Origin: Heligmosomoides polygyrus polygyrus
Lineage: Eukaryota; Nematoda; Chromadorea; Rhabditida; Heligmosomidae
Length of the DNA: 64,000 bases
NCBI GenBank assembly: GCA_947396885.1
Contig: OX377206.1
Coordinates: 85,805,960 to 85,869,959, forward strand
Direction of reading: 5' to 3'
Shown: positions 35,101 to 45,899 of the stretch, piece by piece
Layout: every line of letters begins with the position of its first letter
Numbering within the stretch: the first letter of the stretch is position 1
Translations under genes and position numbers: made by a program
Notes under the pieces: model-generated
The model's input: the letters and a program-made list of their open reading frames with translations, nothing else
Database searches by the model: none
What the model was told of the DNA's origin: nothing

Positions 35101-36221
35101 ACTGTATAGCAATAAATAAATAAATTTGTAGTAATCCGTAATAAATAAATAAATAAGTAAATTCGTAATAATCCGGTCATAAACTGAGCCAGTAGTCAGT
35201 TGATCTAACAACTTTCTGCGGCTTCGCCATAATACCTCAAGCCACACCTATACGTATTGTTTGTTGTGAAGCCTACTCACTAGGCACATATTCACGCGGT
35301 TCTGACGTCAAGCGACCAACTCCGGGCAAAGATCGGCTGATAAGTGGTCAACGTATTCGCGCGACTCCCACTTCACACTGTCAACTCTGCAAAATTCGAT
35401 AAAATTGATCGATAGTGACTGGGCGAGTGAGATTGTTTGCTTGTTGTGAAGCCTCTCTATTGACCATCAAAGGAGTGAAAGGAGAAATGGCAGTGTTAGA
35501 CCTAGCTCAGATACGGTTGGACTCGGTGACGAGACGAGCAGGCGCTGGCTCTTTGATACAATTTTTACATCGATTTGGACACCTTTCAAATCAAATTGGA
35601 TACTCTTCTAATCTAGCTGTAAAACTTTTAAAATCTAAACGCATTCTTTCAGATCGAAAGGACCTTCAGGCAGGTTAAACTACAGACTCGATAAGAAGTT
35701 TAGAATATCTTTTGTTCAAGGAAAATTTGGTTTAACCTTCTTGAAATTGTTTAGTTTACCTGTCCCAATAAGTGTGATAATCTTATGAAATATTTATTTT
35801 TCAATAGTTTTTTGGGTTAAATTTTGCTTTAAAGCACGGCTAAGCAACATGCTTATAGAGTACTATAAGATCAGATCGCGTCACGCACTTGAAGAGTTAG
35901 CCGCAACTTTTATTTGATTGTTAGTGTAAATGCTACTTACATAAAGCGTCAAAGTGAGGATATATTTGTTCTTTGCAGTTGTTTTTGTTTTATCGCTAAC
36001 AAGTGTCAAACTCCATGTAGACATAAATTCTGCTAGCAATCGAATAAAAATCGCGACGTCTTAGATGAAGGCGTGGCGCATCTTCTTTTTGGTGCTAAAA
36101 AATGGTCGCCTTCCCGCTTTTTACATCAAGATTTAAACCATTATTTTCCATTAAAAATAAAACTATAAAATTTCAAACAATGTGTTCACTTATTGGGTAG
36201 ACGAATGAAAACTTTAAAGTA

Positions 36222-37492
36222 TGAGGTTGGTGCATAAGTTCTCGGACATTTGGGGCATGAAATATTTGTTATCACAACATACGAACAACAATATCTAACC
36301 ATTTGAAGTAACCACCCTTTACATCAATTGTCTTTCGCCAACGTGCTGGTAAGTCATGGATGCCCTTTCTCCAAAACGTGGCTGGTTGTGATTCGAAAAA
36401 TGTGAGCAGTGCCTCCTTGACATGCTCTCGGTTCCTAAATTGCTAGCCGTCCAAATAGCGTTGAAGGCTTGAAAACAGATGATAATCAGAAGGAGCGGGA
36501 TCTGGTGAGTAAGGTGGATGTGGAAGAACGGTCCATCCGTAGTCCGCCAACTCAGCCGCCGTCGCTCTAGCAATATGCGGTCTAGCGTTGTCGTGTTCAA
36601 AATACACCTTCACTTGCTCTCCTCGTGTGGTTTGAAGGTGAGCCCTCAACTTCCTTGGTTGGTTGACGTAAACCTCTGCCGTCACTGTCATCCATTCGTC
36701 CAGCAGCTCCCAGTATTCTACGCCAAGAACGCTCCACCAAATGCATAGCATCACCTTTTTCACGTGAAGGTCGGGTTTCGGAACATCCTCTGCCTCTCCA
36801 GTTGCGTCATCCCACTGTGCACGCCGGTGATAATTAGAGTAGAGTATCCACTTCCCATCCCCGGTGACAAGGTTGTCGAGCCATCCGTGGGTACTTCTGA
36901 GGGTAAGGAGAGACAGAGCGACATGGGCTCTGCGATCCATGTCATGTTGTGCCAAGTCGTGAGGTACCCAGCGACCCAATTTTTGCACCTTGCCAATCGA
37001 CTTCAATCCTCGAACGAGTGTTGAGTGACTAACACCAAGAGTGCTTGGTAGTTCGCGAGTGGTTTGGTATGGGTCCGCTTCCACTCTGCTTCGGAGGCCA
37101 TCCAAATCCAGTGTCATCGGGCCTTCTCCTTCATTATCTTCAACGGAGAATTCACCAACTACAAACTTCGAGAACCACTGGTACACAGTACTTCGAGCAG
37201 GAGCACTCCCGTTGTAAACATCCTTCAGGCGACGATACGATTCGTTGGCATTGAGGCCAGATTGGTGCAGGAATAACATGACGTGCCGAATATGCGTCTC
37301 AGTTGGGATGAATTGCTTAGCCATAATAGCTGACGTTAACAACGCAGAAGTAGATGTTAGGGACAGTTTTGTAGCCCCTTCCTTTCTCTATCAATCGATC
37401 ATTTACGCGTTGATACATGTGAGAAACTTGGCGGGAAATGCGCTTTCAATTCAGGAGGGATCAAATGTCCGAGAACTTATGCACCAACCTAA
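36222..37492 (-). mobile_element. Mariner transposon, near complete
   Basis: The element is 1,271 bp with terminal inverted repeats GGTTGGTGCATAAGTTCTCGG at both ends and TA at both outer borders (36220-36221 and 37493-37494), as expected for Tc1/mariner integration. The TIRs differ at the outermost bases (TGAGG left, TTAGG right). The transposase runs on the minus strand. Confidence 0.93.
36272..37324 (-). pseudogene. Mariner transposase with one in-frame stop
   Basis: The frame starts MAKQFIPTETHIRH (a further in-frame ATG lies six codons upstream). It has the WVPHDL motif and the DD34D catalytic residues: Asp in VTGDGKW, Asp in FEHDNARPH, and Asp in SPDPAPSDYHLF, with 34 residues between the last two. 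The usual Glu after TGD is Gly. A TAG at 36443-36445 follows YLDG. Beyond it the same frame continues with FWRKGIHDLPARWRK and KGGYFKWL to a TGA at 36272. The only obvious lesion is that stop, so inactivation is recent. Family length is about 345 residues, which the full frame would match. Confidence 0.9.
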
Positions 37493-37583
37493 TAAGTTAG
37501 TCTTTGAACAAGAAATTATTCTAATCTTTTGGAGAGTCCCTAGTTTAATGTAGAAGAAGCTCATTTCAATTTGTAAGACTTCC

Positions 37584-37725
37584 CTTTGATTTCAAAAGTC
37601 ATCGGAAAGGTGTAGGTAGGAGGGACTGGGGTTTCAAATAGTTATTACAATACAAATACATCCACAACTATTTGAAACCTCAGTTCCTTCTACCTACACT
37701 TTTGCGTTGACTTTTGAAATCAAAG
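37584..37725. repeat. 142-bp imperfect palindrome
   Basis: Left arm from CTTTGATTTCAAAAGTCA to GTTTCAAATAGTT pairs with right arm AACTATTTGAAAC to TGACTTTTGAAATCAAAG. The loop is about 22 bases. The phrase GAAACCTCAaTCTTCTgCCTACACCTTT recurs at about 37895-37922, so it is a repeat family. Confidence 0.65.
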
Positions 37726-38668
37726 CAAAATCGTTAGGCTACCTTGGAAGAGTGTCTAATTTGACTTGAAAAGTGTCCAGTTCGACGTGAAAATGGTATA
37801 TATGCAGTAGGGTAGGGTAAGATATCTTGAACCATTATACTCTACTGTCATACGTAATATTTGTCATGCTATTTTGGGCACCCACAACTGTATGAAACCT
37901 CAATCTTCTGCCTACACCTTTCCTGGAATCCAGCTCCCGTCAAATGGTGACACCCTAAGATGAATCGACACTGTACGGCCCTTCGACACATGTTATATCT
38001 TTTACCGTCACATTTTACCGCATCCACGTCGCACGCGGCCATGACGCGGCGTTGCGTTGAAGAGGTGTTTTGGAGCAACTGGCAGCACTGTTTTTTTTTT
38101 GTAGAAATGACACCTAAAAGCAAAGTCTCTGCATTCAGGTTTGCTTCTGCTTGAACACAAGTTCGCTAGCTATAACCTGCGCCAAAGTACCGGCCAGTGT
38201 CACTTCATCTTGGGATGTCATCAAAATCCTTTTATGGAAGGTACTTTCCTCGATAGTTGTATATGGGAGCTTTATGGACAATATGTAAGACCAGTAGAAT
38301 TCCATCGTCTGAGCGTAATCGACCTGTCGGACTCAAATCTAAAGATACGGTCTAGGCTGTAGGTGATGTTCAAGTGCTAAGATACGTCTGGAAGTCATTG
38401 AATTTCTGGCTCTCTCAGAAGCTTTCAGAGGAGTGGACTGGCCGGAGGATAGAAGCCGCGGAACCGAACCAACGCCATCGCCGATCATGCATGAGATCTG
38501 CATGCTCCAACCTCCGACGGGTGAAGTAGCACCCCAAGGCTGCCGAAGGCTGTCCTACGCAACCGATCTCGTGCGATTGCCTAACATGTGCTTAGTTGCA
38601 TCCATTTATGATTTAGTTCCGGCGTCTGATAAACCTAATGTGATTGCGAGGCCCGCCGTAGAGAAAGA

Positions 38669-38818
38669 AATCGAGGAGCCTGGGGCAGTTTCTAATTTTC
38701 TGGAACAAGTAAGCAACGTCTTCCAGCAGAAGCCTGCATTTATTTTTCTGCAGGCTGCTGCTGGAAGACGTTGCTTACTCGTTCCTGAAAATTGGAAACT
38801 GCTCCAAGCTCTTCGATT
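38669..38818. repeat. 150-bp long hairpin
   Basis: Arms of nearly 70 bases run from AATCGAGGAGCCTGGGGCAG to GCAGAAGCCTGCA and back through TGCAGGCTGCTGCTGGAAG to GCTCTTCGATT. The loop is only about 7 bases (TTTATTTT). An open plus-strand frame spans it but is a by-product of the palindrome. Confidence 0.75.
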
Positions 38819-39113
38819 CCCGTTTATTTCCTCTAATTCGGTTTCATCTCGGACTTGGATTAACTTTTATACCTTCCTTCTTTTTTCTGACACCTATGTT
38901 CCTTTGACCGATTGCTTCTCCTCGTTTCCCTTTTTCTTAGATTTTTGCGATTCTATGCCATGCTGCTGTAGGACTCCTGCCATTCGTAGGTGTATAACTG
39001 TTGGCTTGTTGAGAGTTTCCTCGGTCATATGTAGGAAACAAATGAATCGATAAATGACGCCGTTAATCAATGTTTTTGCAGGATCAGCCACGCCCTCTAT
39101 TTCTACGTAGATG

Positions 39114-39165
39114 AACATGGTGGCGCAGTCGGAGGAGGAAGCACCGGTCGTCGCGTGCACCCCTC
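39114..39165 (+). repeat. SINE family A, 5' fragment
   Basis: GGTGGCGCAGTCGGAGGAGG and GTCGCGTGCACCC match the SINE head; the copy ends abruptly after about 50 bases. Confidence 0.65.
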
Positions 39166-39199
39166 CAAGTCACTGTATAGATACAAATACACACATACT

Positions 39200-39840
39200 A
39201 CAGGGTGCGCCATAAATCTGAGCTCATGAGCCATATGTCTTTACGGTAGATTTTTGTTTTCGCGTTCTTTTGAAAGCAGGACGGGCATTATTCTTCTTTT
39301 GCTAAATATGTATGTGCTGGGCTAGTCTTCGACAAAGCTAGGTGCCAGTCCCTCGTTTAATTTGTTTTTAATTTTCAAATTCAGAGCTGCAATAGATATG
39401 TTTTTATGTAATGTAAATGGTGGATACGTGCAGCAGGGATACCAGAATTTTTAAGAGACCAAGTTGTTGAGTGACCAAAGTTTCATGGTGTTCACAAATT
39501 CTAAAACCATAGTGAGACCACTCTGGACTCCTCGACTTCCAGTTTTCTCCTTGCGCTTTTCTTCCTTCTAAAATTGATGGATATGTGTTCTTATTTTTCG
39601 ACTCCACTTTTATCGAGTAATTTTCAGTAAGTTTTTTTTTGCGTTAGTTGCTGTTTTGACAATTTGCTAGTGTATGTCTACTGAGGAAATTGTGTAAAAT
39701 TTGCTGAGGCGTAAGCGTGATCATTTTCTAAAGCAAATCGTTGGTCTTCCTGCGAAGTAGCAGACTAGAGAGATTGGAAATTCTGTTCCGAATATTGGAA
39801 GGTCAAATGGATGTGTAGTCATAACCGACACATATGTAGG
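39200..39840 (+). pseudogene. Decayed Tc1-like remnant
   Basis: CAGGGTGCGCCATAAAT at 39201 resembles a Tc1-type terminal repeat. At 39675 an ATG opens a frame with RRKRDHFLKQIVGLPAK and QTREIGN, separated by stops, in the style of a helix-turn-helix of a Tc1 transposase. No catalytic part is found; the inverted duplication below breaks into it. Confidence 0.35.
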
Positions 39841-40348
39841 TCATGGCAATTAGGCACTGTCGAACAACTAATCGATAGTATCTATTTACCGCTAAAATAC
39901 CCCGTTGGAGTAGGAATTGCGTGGATCAATTGGGTAGAGTTTCTGGGGCGAAGCGAACCGATTAGCGGTCAGAGAGGCTGCTAAGTCGACTGGCTGCTGG
40001 TGCATGTAGTATAAAGCTGTGGTCGGGATGCAACTCAAATAGGGAGCTGACGAAAGAGCTGCCTTCCAGAAATTTGCTCATTCTTTAAGTCAATGGTACA
40101 AGTGCGTTGACCATATCCTCGCGGAAAAGCAGCAAGATTGGCATGGTTTCTAATTGGTCTTACAAAGCTTTCCATGAACTAACATATTTCAATTCGGATG
40201 CGGTTGCCAAAATATTCCAGTATAGACCATTCCTATAATGGCACGTATAACGCAGTCAGAGACTGCACTGACTCAAGAATACACCTCGAATCAATTCTAT
40301 TTTCAGATACCACTCGTGTTAACTAAGCCGGAAAAGTGGAAGAACTAA

Positions 40349-40873
40349 TACGATTTCGGCGAACACACCACCGAATGGTTACCGTATCCTTTAGGCGTCA
40401 GAAAAGCGCGTTCGTGCAATTACACATATCCGCTACCAGTGCTTCATAAACGAACACGTCGCCCAGCGTGCCTGACAAGAATCGAGAGGGAAGAGCGGTG
40501 CCGACTTACCGTATTCCAGAATTGCGTGAGCGTGTTGTGCATTCACGACACGCCAAGTTTCGCAGTGAATGCTAAACTAAACATACATATAATGAACAGT
40601 TGTAGTGTTTCTCGTCTTCCTTGCAACAACAGAAACGGTCGGAGCAGGAGAGATATTTCTACGAAAGCTTAACGCTTAACCAGCCTCTCACTGTTCGACA
40701 CGTGTACTGAACTCCGAGACACTCTGGGCGACGTGTTCGGCACGTCTACTAAACTCGTAGGCACGCTGGGCGACGTGCTCGTCTATGAAGCACTGGTAGC
40801 GGATGTGTGTAATTGCACGAACGCGCTGTTAGGGATACGGTAACCATTCGGTAGTGTGTTCGCCGAAATCGTA
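40349..40873. mobile_element. Fold-back element with ~120-bp TIRs
   Basis: The left end ACGATTTCGGCGAACACAC, through GGTTACCGTATCC and CGCTACCAGTGCTTCAT to CACGTCGCCCAGCGTGCC, reappears inverted at the right end. The interior is about 250 bases and has only a 77-codon frame without recognisable motif. A truncated reverse copy is at 41633-42110, inside the right arm. Confidence 0.7.
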
Positions 40874-40874
40874 T

Positions 40875-41020
40875 CAGTGGAGGAAAAGCCAGTTCTCACG
40901 TGCACCAAGTATCGATTCAGGGTTGAGCCCTAACTAAGTCAATTAAGTTTTCCATCCCTTTAGTGTCGATGAACTGGTGCGAGACTGATCTGTGAGTGAT
41001 AGAAGGTTAAACTATTGACA
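40875..41020 (+). repeat. SINE family A, internal fragment
   Basis: Diverged text CGTGCACCAAG, TTCCATCCCTTTAGTGTCG and GAACTGGTGCGAGACTG aligns with the SINE body. Confidence 0.5.
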
Positions 41021-41432
41021 CCAAAGTTCTTTGATGCTAGGCATGATGATACGTTCCCCAGTAGCTGCCTAGTTCATACAGGTTTCGTTCGTCACTGCCC
41101 AATTTCGCCATAGTCATTCTATTCCTGGCCATAAACACACACGTACGTTTTCAGTGATAGATTTTGTCTCGGATGGTTATATATAGGGACGCCTATCTGT
41201 CGAAGATCCGCAGCGAGTTTTTTCTTTTGTGCATCCACTATGCTAATGAGCTAATCTTACGAGGAGAGCCGCCAAAGTAGCAGCGAGTTTTTGCGATGCA
41301 ACTTTTACGGGATGTAGGGTTCCATGTGGTGAGCCCAAAACCGTAGTTAATTTTTTCGGGATGCTCTTCTGTGGTCGAAAAAAAGCGTGCGGAAATGTGA
41401 ACGCAAAGTTCATCACGCTCTGGTGCCACACT

Positions 41433-41632
41433 NNNNNNNNNNNNNNNNNNNNNNNNNNNNNNNNNNNNNNNNNNNNNNNNNNNNNNNNNNNNNNNNNNNN
41501 NNNNNNNNNNNNNNNNNNNNNNNNNNNNNNNNNNNNNNNNNNNNNNNNNNNNNNNNNNNNNNNNNNNNNNNNNNNNNNNNNNNNNNNNNNNNNNNNNNNN
41601 NNNNNNNNNNNNNNNNNNNNNNNNNNNNNNNN
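41433..41632. other. Assembly gap (200 N)
   Basis: The run of exactly 200 unknown bases lies inside the inverted duplication, so the true gap length is probably not known. Translated frames that cross it are meaningless. Confidence 0.98.
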
Positions 41633-42779
41633 GTTCGTGCAATTACACACATCCGCTACCAGTGCTTCATAGACGAGCACGTCGCCCAGCGTGCCTACGA
41701 GTTTAGTAGACGTGCCGAACACGTCGCCCAGAGTGTCTCGGAGTTTAGTACACGTATCGAACAGTGAGAGGCTGGTTAAGCGTTAAGCTTTCGTAGAAAT
41801 ATCTCTCCTGCTCCGACCGTTTCTGTTGTTGCAAGGAAGACGAGAAACACTACAACTGTTCATTATATGTATGTTTAGTTTAGCATTCACTGCGAAACTT
41901 GGCGTGTCGTGAATGCACAACACGCTCACGCAATTCTGGAATACGGTAAGTCGGCACTGCTCTTCCCTCTCGATTCTTGTCAGGCACGCTGGGCGACGTG
42001 TTCGTTTATGAAGCACTGGTAGCGGATATGTGTAATTGCACGAACGCGCTTTTCTGACGCCTAAAGGATACGGTAACCATTCGGTAGTGTGTTCGCCGAA
42101 ATCGTATTAGTTCTTCCACTTTTCCGGCTTAGTTAACACGAGTGGTATCTGAAAATAGAATTGATTCGAGGTGTATTCTTGAGTCAGTGCAGTCTCTGAC
42201 TGCGTTACACGTGCCATTATAGGAATGGTCTATACTGGAATATTTTAGCAACCGCATCCGAATTGAAATATGTTAGTTCATGGAAAGCTTTGTAAGGCCA
42301 ATTAGAAACCATGCCAATCTTGCTGCTTTTCAGCGAGGATATGGTCAACGCACTTGTACCATGGACTTATAGAATGAGCAAATTTCTGGAAGGCAGCTCT
42401 TTCGTCAGCTCCCTATTTGAGTTGCATCCCGACCACAGCTTTATACTACATGCACCAGCAGCCAGTCGACTTAGCAGCCTCTCTGACCGCTAATCGGTTC
42501 GCTTCGCCCCAGAAACTCTACCCAATTGATCCACGCAATTCCTACTCCAACGGGGTATTTTAGCGGTAAATAGATACTATCGATTAGTTGTTCGACAGTG
42601 CCTAATTGCCATGACCTACATATCTGACGGTTATGACTACACATCCATTTGACCTTCCAATATTCGGAACAGAATTTCCAATCTCTCTAGTCTGCTACTT
42701 CGCAGGAAGACCAACGATTTGCTTTAGAAAATGATCACGCTTACGCCTCAGCAAATTTTACACAATTTCCTCTTCAAAC

Positions 42780-44465
42780 GTGCGTGATTGCAGGAACAAG
42801 ATTCGTTTTCTTAAGGTAAGATCTCGACTACGAGCTTTCTCTTCCTCAAAGATCTGGTTCGTACTTTTTGAAATTTTTCGAAAAAATACTTTATCAAATT
42901 CTATTTCACAACATAAAGAGCTCATTGATAGGTACCTCAAAGGGTGATTCATTAGGGTGATGTTGTTTGTATTCTTCTGTCACACAAACATATGCTTTGT
43001 TCTTCTCGTTGTGTATATCTCGTATTGCCTTTTTGGATAGCTGATTGTAAATATAATAGTTCCCTCTGCATGGACATCCACGTATAGTAAATGATTAAAT
43101 AAATGTCTTCCAACTTCCAAGCGGTTTCTACCTCTTACAGTAAATACTGGCCAAAAATCAATAGAACCAATCGATGCTGTTTATTTTCTGAGAATTGTAT
43201 GCTACCGTTGGGATATCTCTTCATCATGGACGAACGGTTCCATCCAAAAATCTATGAAATCGCATCCATAGTTGGCTGTTCGATATGTACTGTTGTGAAG
43301 TCTGCATTATGACCAAGATATTCATAAGATACTGATTGCCACCCCAAATGGTCGACTTCGTGAAAAGCCGATAAAATCGCTCGATATTGGTCACCTGGTC
43401 GAAACCGAACCCTTGTTCTGTGGGTACTTTCGTGGTTCCCACCCTAGAAGGTGAATTCTGAGTAGAGGTCAGTTATTCGAGTCGAGCTGTGAAGTAGTTC
43501 CTGCTGACATTCTGCGGACGTTGAGAAGGCGGTACTCAATTGCGACGAGGTCCGAAAGGCGTGAAGTCTATAGAGTATGATGGGATTTTCATGTGATGCA
43601 TTGGAATGCTGATTTGAATAAATTACATAAAAATAGAATAACCCCTCGAAGAGTGACCATAACCAATCTTGTGCTCGAATAAGATTTTGGAATTCGTCCA
43701 GTGTTTGAAGGGCCTGTTCCTGGGCGCGCGACTGGACGTAACGTTACAGCCAAATCTTTTGCGATCTGTTAAACAAGCCTGTCAACTACATAATATTACT
43801 ATATCTCCAAGGGTGCTTCAACGAGGTCAAGGATGTTCATGCGATTAATCCCTGGCTAAACGTGACCATAATGATGTTGGTAGATCTGCCTGATCGGCAC
43901 AATGAATGGCGTTGTTTAAAGAGACTAAAATCTTAACTGAGTGTTGTTACTCCATTTGAGAAATGGTTCCACACTGCTGCATAAAATAACGGTCGAATTT
44001 TTCCTTCTCCTGATGGCGAGAGAATGTGCTAAGCTGAAGAAATAAAGAACATTTGCGACGTTTTCTGGTCTTTAACATTCACGCCTTCAACCACTAGTTT
44101 ATGTATGAAGAAATTCTAAAGTTTGAAGAAAAAATTTGTGCATTTTCTCTATAGATTTCCAGTTTGGACTTCGAAATTGTGCAGCTCATCCAGCTTTACG
44201 TGCCCTAAAGGGGCTAGCAAATAGGGGCTTTGGCTGAAAAATGCAACGAGAAGCTTTTTTTTTTTTAGGAATTTCCTAATCATAGAACATTACATGGACT
44301 ACGCTCGGAGAACTGGGGAATGTGCGTTGGTGTGTTGCTGAGAACTCACTTTACTGTTTCGCAGAGCAAAATTCATCTTCTACTAAATGGAATGAGGGTG
44401 TCCGTACCAATCGGTACGAATAACTGTCATTTCTATTAATTAGAAACACATGCAACAACCATTAG
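42780..44465. other. No gene recognised
   Basis: Only short frames with many stops. Fragments such as NITISPRVLQR near 43790-43820 hint at a very old transposase, but no motif is secure. A run of T is at 44257-44267. Confidence 0.35.
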
Positions 44466-44467
44466 AT

Positions 44468-44722
44468 AAGAATAAGGATAAAGGACAACGTTTTTCAATT
44501 TTTTTAGGATGCGCCACGCGTTCTACTTCTACGGGACGTCGTGGACGCGATTTGAGAGCGTGTTTGGCCTACAGAATGACTTGATCAGCCGATGAACAAA
44601 CAGCCACCGACACCGGTCGACGGAAGGCTTGGTTGGTCTGGGCAGCAAATCCGAGCCGGAAACCTGGTATTGGTTGCTGGCGACGGTCAGCACATCCTCC
44701 GGCTGCGCTACACGTGCCCTTG
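44468..44722 (-). repeat. tRNA-derived SINE, family A
   Basis: Tail GGATAAAGGACAA-type end near 44473 and head with GTAGCGCAGCCGGAGGATG (reverse strand) near 44710. The internal part between 44590 and 44625 is shortened relative to other copies. Confidence 0.7.
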
Positions 44723-45539
44723 CAACAGCCATTAGAACTAGAAATATCTCTTGATCCGGCTTTTTTCCGTATACAGCTGCTCTGCATCGCTTCGAGTTTG
44801 GTCTTTACTATTGCTCTTAATGTTGTTTTTTAACTACCTTTTTTATCCTGCCTGCGTTAGCATTACGTTACACTTAGTTGCTTTATAGCACGCGCTCTGC
44901 AGTTTACTAAATAAATAAATACATCAAAAATACTAATGCCGTGCCCGCAACCATTCGGAACAAAGGATGGAGAGAAGGAAGATGCTCTCGAATTCCTGCA
45001 TAACTATGTAAGTGTTACTCAATCGCTACGGTGTATCCGTTGGGTTGGTGTTGCTTATTGGGGCTTATCATAAGCGGCTACCACTGAATTGATAAGCCTT
45101 CGGATTAATTCTGCAAGTCTGGTTCACAGCCAAGTCAACACCGTTTCAGCTGTATTCGAAAAGGTAGACTCAGCCGAGGGCTTGCAAGAAATGTGATGGG
45201 GCGTTTAACTGACAGCAAGAATCGAATCCTACGAGAAGATTCTTCACCCATCAGCTACTAGCAGTGAACGATCTGGCTTCAACAAAAGTGCGCTGCTAAG
45301 CAGAAGCAGCAATGAATTCGTGCTGATCAAACCAGTTGTTATGGAAGTGATAAGAACCGTGTATGACAGGAAATAGTATTTCAAATTCAAGAAGTTTCTT
45401 CTGCTAGCTTCTTCTGTTTTGAGAAGCTGGCGAAGCTGATTGGTATATGAGAATTGCAGGGAATGGACGGTTCTGAATACAGTAGTGCTCTCGAAATTTT
45501 TTCGACTGTACGAATAGTTTCGAATGCTCACAAATTTCG

Positions 45540-45745
45540 ACTGTTCGAATTCAAATACACTCGAAAAGAGCGATTTGCTGAATATTCAAATCCGACTATA
45601 TTGTGAAACCGCGATGTTCTGAATACTCGAATTCGAATACATTGGAAAAACACGATTTTTTGAATACTCGAATTCGAATACATTGGAAAAACGCGATTTT
45701 TTGAATATTCGAATTCGAATATTGATCCGAGTGTAGGCATTCGAA
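45540..45745. repeat. 41-bp tandem repeat
   Basis: GAATACTCGAATTCGAATAC and the following ATTGGAAAAACRCGATTTTT recur at 45580 (diverged), 45621, 45662 and 45703 with a 41-base period. Partial units flank it. Confidence 0.85.
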
Positions 45746-45764
45746 TATTGGTTCAAATCTTGGG

Positions 45765-45899
45765 ATACGCAGCGTAAGCCATTGTGTAGGCCAAATACGA
45801 TTCAGACTACCTTCACGATATCGCGTAGAAGTAGAGTGCGTGGCGCATTCCGCAAAGTGAGTGACCAATACCGTGCTTTATCCTTCATCCTAACATAAT
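45765..45899 (+). repeat. SINE family A, 3' part, interrupted by the RTE insertion
   Basis: CCAAATACGATTCAGAC, GAGTGCGTGGCGCATTCC and CTTTATCC mark the 3' half. The last 18 bases (45882-45899) are the left copy of the target-site duplication of the retrotransposon that follows. Confidence 0.7.

Larger units (their letters stand above)
39684..42772. repeat. Large inverted duplication (1.14 kb arms) around an assembly gap
   Basis: Left arm 39684-40822 is repeated as reverse complement at 41633-42772 with only scattered differences. The right arm starts exactly at the end of the N run. The 610 bases between the left arm and the gap have no counterpart, apparently because that part is hidden in the Ns. 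Each arm contains one copy, or part of one, of the fold-back element annotated below. Confidence 0.85.

Noticed and set aside
38433..39053. 206-codon plus-strand frame
   Set aside because: About a quarter of it is the long palindrome and the rest has no motif or splice support.
41238..41767. Open frames of 79-159 codons spanning the N run
   Set aside because: They are open only because unknown bases cannot contain stops.
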